From contig MPUH01000799.1 of assembly GCA_001970955.1 (NCBI GenBank), positions 1 through 34,318 on the forward strand: DNA of 34,318 bases, in the 5' to 3' direction. The stretch comes from Stentor coeruleus. Lineage: Eukaryota; Ciliophora; Heterotrichea; Heterotrichida; Stentoridae. The notes beneath the pieces were generated by a model. It had not been told where the DNA came from, ran no database searches, and saw only the letters and a list, made by a program, of their open reading frames with translations. Numbering within the stretch: the stretch's first letter is position 1; the number at the start of each line of letters is the position of its first letter. The position numbers and the translations under genes were made by a program. Positions 29,947 to 34,318 of the stretch are shown here, piece after piece.

Positions 29947-30769
29947 TTAAATTTCACAGATAAATACGTAATTATTATCATTAGTAATTAATGCTTTATC
30001 AATTACTTTATTGCCTTCTATAAAAATTGGCAAAAAATCTTGCAAATCAAGTCGGGTTAGTATAATTTTAAATCCATCACTGCCATTCAAGTTCGAAAGT
30101 ACTTCTAATTTTGATTTTACTTTTAAATTCTTCAACTGAAAATCGATATTTATTTTCTTGAGCTAAATTTTTTTTCGTGTCCTCAAGCTCATCACTTAAT
30201 TTTTTGTTATTTTCATTACTATTTATAAACTCTTTCTCTAACCCATTAATTTTTTCACAGGATTCTTGAAAGTTTTTTTTAAGAATTTTTAAATTATCTT
30301 CAAGCTTTTCCAAATCTGTAACAATTTTTATATTAGCATTATCTATACCAAGAAGTTGTCTTACACTTAAATAATATTGATTTTTTTCCCTTTGTAAAAT
30401 GTTTAAGGTATTAACCCAGTTTACTATAGTATCTGCCTTATCATTTTGCTCACTTAGAATCAAGTCATTTATTTCTTTTTTCTTTTTTTGTAAGTAATTC
30501 CAATTGTCATTCAGACAATTATTTATTTCGTATATCATTTCCTGAGTTAGCTTGATGCAGTCAGATTCAAAATGGTTAAGAGCATTTTTGTAATGATCCG
30601 CCAATATTCCCAAACATTTTTCCTTTATATTTACTGTATGGCATTTCTTTAACCTAGAATGATTCGACATTTCTTTGCTATGAGTTAAGCAAAACTTGAG
30701 TTTTTCAGGGCAATCGCATTGCCAAGTAATACTTTCTAAGCATTCGCCTACAGAGCATTTAAAGTCCAT
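29947..30769 (-). CDS. B-box-like zinc-binding coiled-coil protein (one 16-nt intron)
   Basis: Exons 30769-30121 and 30104-29947 give 268 aa. The N-terminus is a B-box-like cysteine/histidine cluster: Cys5, Cys10, Cys18, Cys20, Cys27, His30, His37 and possibly His44, spread over the first 45 residues. About 150 residues of charged coiled coil follow (KKKKEINDLILSEQNDKA; KLEDNLKILKKNF). The 16-nt intron restores the frame and leads into FKIILTRLDLQDFLPIF and ALITNDNNYVFICEI, which resembles the start of the WD40/propeller modules that often follow such heads in heterotrich proteins. The start at 30769 (MDFKC) is chosen because it directly precedes the zinc cluster; an upstream ATG at 30850 would add 27 unrelated residues. 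With a normal TAA stop the protein is short; the open frame continues in register beyond it. The role is unknown: B-boxes mostly mediate protein contacts. Confidence 0.65.
30105..30120 (-). other. 16-nt intron
   Basis: On the minus strand GTAAAATCAAAATTAG. It is needed to connect the two overlapping minus-strand frames of the B-box-like gene. An A sits six bases from the 3' end, as in the 15-nt introns. Confidence 0.75.
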
Positions 30770-30964
30770 AATTATTTTAACAATTAAAATTTCATTTGAA
30801 TGTAAATTCTTTTGAGTTTTTCTAGCACAGATAACAAATATTGTAATCATGGGGGCCCAAAATAAGATTCAAAAAAAAAATTCCTAAAACTAAGATTTAT
30901 ATTATAATTATAAATTTTAGTAAGTAAAGCTAAGACTTTATTGAAATTCCTAAATAAGAAAATT

Positions 30965-31213
30965 TTAAGCTTTAGAAAGCTTTTTTAAGTAATCGCATGA
31001 AGGTAAAAAATGAAAACATGTAGGTAAGAGCGAAAAAAGCTTATTATCTAATAACATATATTTACTTTTCTTATGTTTATTAACTATTTGAAATATCTCT
31101 AGGGATATAAAACCCAAAGCATCTTTAGGTTTTTTATTGAAATATGATTGAGAAAGAAGGGTGTTTTTTTTTAATATGAAGTTTTTGATACGATAATTTT
31201 GATAACAAATCAA
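30965..31213 (-). pseudogene. orphan coding-like frame without start codon
   Basis: 82 codons from a TTG; the same frame is open upstream to a TGA near 31275 (about 20 more codons, including NKILNPIRELKEKLNLL) but contains no ATG in that extension. Residues such as KPKDALGFISLEIFQIV and LLPTCFHFLPSCDYLKKL look protein-like. This may be a gene fragment or an exon whose start is lost. No family is recognised. It lies about 195 nt upstream of the B-box-like gene on the same strand. Confidence 0.3.
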
Positions 31214-31579
31214 TAAATTTAGTTTTTCTTTAAGTTCTCTAATTGGATTTAAGATTTTATTTGAATATACACTTCAGGGTTTTAATTTATTATAAATTTT
31301 ATGTTATACAAAAAAAAACATTATATATAAAGTGAAATAAGAAGGTTTATTATGCTTAAAGTATATTTATTAAATTTGTTAAGCAAATATGAAAGCTTAG
31401 ATAAAAGTGCATGTTAAATAAATGGCACATTTACATTTAGCCGGTTTTTCTAATAGGAAATGCAGCTTTTAGTAAAAGTGCACTAAAAAATTGTTTTTAA
31501 ACAGCTATTTAAAATTTCAATGCATATAATCCTAATTCATTTTTTAATGCGTCACTTTAATAAATATAAACTATTTCTT
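31214..31579. other. AT-rich non-coding region
   Basis: No gene or repeat is evident. Confidence 0.4.
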
Positions 31580-31725
31580 ACTATAGATTCCTCAGCCAAG
31601 TAAAGAGTCACATAACCAGCGACAACTAGTGGTTTAATATACCGAATCTGCTTAAAAAAAGAGATCGTAGGACAAACAAACCTCGATCGGAGAAGGTTTA
31701 AACCATGCCATCTTAACTATCACCT
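31580..31725. ncRNA. candidate structured non-coding RNA (GC-elevated island)
   Basis: In an otherwise very AT-rich 2-kb stretch this segment is clearly richer in G and C and has several helices. GATTC at 31586-31590 can pair with GAATC at 31644-31648, enclosing AACCA/TGGTT (31614-31618 with 31630-31634). A hairpin GATCG-AGG / CCT-CGATC with a nine-base A/C loop lies at about 31663-31688, with one bulged base. A perfect palindrome GGTTTAAACC follows at 31695-31704. A run of seven A at about 31654 would be an oligo-U terminator on the minus strand. It does not fit tRNA, 5S, U1, U2 or U6. Strand and class are unknown. Confidence 0.35.
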
Positions 31726-33015
31726 ACTTTAAACTTTTAGTTAGAAAATATATAGTTCACAGTCGTGAATTCTGTATTAATCAATTTTCAGTTGTTTTCT
31801 CTTGTTTTCAATATTTTCTACGTAGTTTTTTATGATGACATCCACTTTACTTTTGGTTTTATTACCACTTTAATCTTTAAACTTTAACTTTACTATAGAT
31901 AATACATACTTATAAAATATTAAAACTTTTATTTATGATAAAATTTACACAAAATTTCCTTAGACCTAAAATGCTATAGACAAAATAACTAAACAGTCTT
32001 ACCTTTTAAACTCATATGATGAAATATTTTCAAAAGTTTATGAGAAAGTTATTAAATGACCCAAATACGTCTAGTTTTCTTATTAAATCAGATATTTGGG
32101 CTCATATCAAAGAAAATTTCCTCAAAAACTAGGGAAAACTTCACATAAAAATTATCTCATAATATTTAAAATAATAAACAAATATGAAAATAAATCTTAA
32201 TAAAGTTTATATCGAGAACACTATATGCTATAGATATTAATTTTTATCCTTATAGTTTTTAATCTAAGTTTCTCCAGGCCTTAATCTTGTGTAAATTTTT
32301 ACTTTCTTAGATAAATTATATAATAAATATTGATAAAGGATTTAGATTTGACTCTTTTAATTCACTTTCAATAAAATCAAATAAACTATTTATTATGTAT
32401 TATAAAGGTTCAAGAGTATTTAAAAAATTATATAAATCATCCTTTAAACTTAAAACTTAGCTTTTCGGTGCTAGTATACAATTCTGATAAGCTCTAATTA
32501 CTTAGGCTAATTATGTTAGAAATGGCCAATATAAAATATGGACTCATATTTGATAATTTCCCCAAAATATCCAGGAAATCTAATGGTAATTTATAGATAG
32601 AATTGTTTATAAAGCTTATAATATAAGTTCAAATGCAATACAACCAATTTTATAAATTTCTCATTGAATTTAATCCTTTTCTTAATGAATAAGACAATCA
32701 TTTAAATCAATATAAGTTATATTATATGATATATGTATTCTATAATTTACACAATAAAATTCAAGAGTGATCTCTTAAATCTAAGAGTTTTGAAACTAAC
32801 AAGAAGATCTGGACAGAAATTATAATACTTAAAGTATTAAACAAAGCAATTTTTATAATTTTTTTTGGTTTCCTATTCTGAGCTTATCCGAAATATCCTT
32901 GCCTCATGTAAAACTCTTTTAATGTGTTCAAAAAATCATCTTGCCATGATAATAGTTTGCTACTTACTCAAATGAGTCCTTCAATAAAATATAAGGACTA
33001 TCAATTAATGCGGCC
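31726..33015. other. AT-rich non-coding region
   Basis: About 1.3 kb without a supportable gene; stops are frequent in all frames. Confidence 0.5.
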
Positions 33016-33078
33016 TGATGCACGATAAAAAAATTTCACTGATAATAGCTCTCGCTAGTGTTTTTTGATCCTGCATCA
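33016..33078. ncRNA. long imperfect stem-loop upstream of the Kelch-like gene
   Basis: TGATGCA at 33016-33022 pairs perfectly with TGCATCA at 33072-33078. The inside is nested: GAT with ATC, a run of A with a run of T, CAC with GTG, and TAGC/GCTA closing a TCTC tetraloop. The two arms match in order, with small internal loops, over the whole 63 nt. It ends 133 nt before the next start codon. It could be a small RNA gene, a regulatory structure or a short inverted-repeat element. Confidence 0.4.
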
Positions 33079-33211
33079 TTTCTTTATAAGTCTATCTAGC
33101 TTAGAATTTCAAAGTTTAATTTTAGACCTGAATAACCCCAAATAATCCGCCATTAGTTTCTTCATATTTTATTTAAATAACTAAAGGGATAGTTCTGATG
33201 GAATATAAATA

Positions 33212-34318
33212 ATGGTGTTATGGTATGCTTTACTTGCTGGCTTATGCCTGATAGGGGCTACTGGATATATATCATATGAAATCTATCCTATGGAAGTATA
33301 TGCTCCTAGGATTAGTGGAATTAGTGGTATTAAATTGACAAACTCATATGAATCATTCATATTGGTTTTTTCAGGGAATACAGATGTGAGCTCTTATTCA
33401 TCAAACATGATGATTATATACGAAGATGCTATTCAATTCTCTAGCACATCTAATTATCCTTCAGATAGAAGCTATTACGGCATGGCTTACTCTGCTGAAG
33501 CTTTTTATGATGATGAACTAGAAAACGTTATTGTATTTGAGGGAATTAGTCCTGAAGGTGTTGTTGGAGATTTTTGGAAATACCATAGTGACTATGATTT
33601 CTGGGAGAAGCTAGGCATGAATTTACCAGTGTCATCTTACGACTTCGCATACACTTCATATTACGACTTTACTCAAAGTTTAACCCATATTTTTGTGGCT
33701 GGAGGCATTGATAATCTGAATGAATACGTCAATAATATTTTTGAGTAAAACATATATAGGTTTGTGATTGAAGACGACAATATCCATCAGTTTAATGACT
33801 ACACGGACTGCACAGAAAATGGACTTGCTGGTGCTCAGCTTATATATTCTAATGATATCGTGTATCTATTTTCCGGATATTCATATTCAGAATATATTTC
33901 GTATTTTGAAGACCTTTGTTCGCTTGACGTAAGTGATACAGGTAACTCATGGACTAAAATATCGACAAATAGTAAATTGGGTAATTATATCCATGGAGGT
34001 AGTTGCTTATATGATGACAATATTTTCTACTTTTTTGGGTCAAATTACGGCGAGGATGGGATTATTTACAATGATAAAATTTACAAGCTTGACCTTTCTG
34101 ATATAGCCGAAGGATGGAAAAATGTTAGTTTTACATGTCCTGAAGATATTGATTGTGCTCGAGATTCCTTTGGGTATGCTTGCAGTGATAATGAAGTTAC
34201 TATTATTGGAGGAAAGACAGTTAGTGGGACTACGAATTCATTTTTCACTATTGATTTGGCGAGTTTAGATTTCATAGATTCCATAGATGCAATAATCGAA
34301 TCAACTTTTCCTAAGCCA
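33212..34318 (+). CDS. secreted Kelch-like beta-propeller protein (one 15-nt intron; 3' end outside window)
   Basis: Exons 33212-33744 and 33760 to the window edge, 364 codons so far. The first ~20 residues (MVLWYALLAGLCLIGATGYI) are a hydrophobic signal peptide. What follows is a series of beta-strand-rich repeats of about 50 residues with Kelch-like features: LTHIFVAGGIDN, IVYLFSGYSY, IFYFFGSNYG with YNDKIYKLDL, and VTIIGGKTVSGTTNSFFTIDL, each a hydrophobic strand ending in G or GG followed by an aromatic or Asp-rich strand. This fits an extracellular or lumenal propeller that binds proteins or glycans; the ligand is unknown. Cysteines appear mostly after the intron. The intron is phase 2 and rebuilds Glu (GA+G). 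Without it the frame stops at TAA at 33746. Compositional support is good; the end of the gene is not in view. Confidence 0.8.
33745..33759 (+). other. 15-nt intron of the Kelch-like gene
   Basis: GTAAAACATATATAG, phase 2, A at position 10. Removing it joins the 178-codon frame to an open frame that runs to the window end. Confidence 0.9.

Noticed and set aside
31580..31725. tRNA in the GC-elevated island
   Set aside because: A TAGTGGTTTA-like D-arm string is present, but no T-arm GTTCRA consensus or acceptor stem could be fitted on either strand.

Overview
The window looks like macronuclear DNA of a heterotrich ciliate, most likely a Stentor. It is AT-rich, genes are closely packed on both strands, the standard genetic code fits every intact gene, and spliceosomal introns are only 15 or 16 nt long. 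Six introns are well supported, all starting GTAA and ending TAG: one in a mitochondrial RRM-like gene, three in an MFS transporter, one (16 nt) in a B-box-like gene and one in a Kelch-like gene. They join open frames that would otherwise look like separate genes. All eleven complete genes stop at TAA or TAG. The ciliate assignment is an inference from intron size, code and protein families.

Layout. 234-600 (-): interrupted unknown frame, probably a relic. 1177-2115 (+): membrane-anchored E2-type acyltransferase. 3062-4183 (+): decayed copy of the cytoplasmic dynein-1 heavy chain tail. 4745-7252 (+): mitochondrial RRM-like protein with one intron. 7652-12835 (-): full-size ABCA transporter. 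15112-15471 (-): small unknown protein. 16098-17624 (+): DYRK kinase. 18066-19487 (+): protein disulfide isomerase. 20027-20377 (+): F-box protein. 21421-22839 (+): MFS transporter with three introns. 23585-24829 (+): proteasome lid subunit RPN6/PSMD11. 25472-27925 (-): NUP98. 29566-30769 (-): B-box-like coiled-coil protein followed by an in-frame minisatellite. 33212 to the window end (+): secreted Kelch-like protein, cut by the edge.

The neighbours are mostly housekeeping genes with no shared pathway, as expected for a eukaryotic chromosome; there is no operon. The most unusual signals are: strand asymmetry around most genes (5' flanks C-rich and G-poor, 3' flanks G-rich and C-poor on the sense strand); the dynein relic; a NUP98 that stops exactly where autoproteolysis normally cuts and carries a ubiquitin-like domain; and two GC-elevated structured non-coding segments (about 31586-31725 and 33016-33078). 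Two single-N positions flanked by exact duplications are assembly joins.
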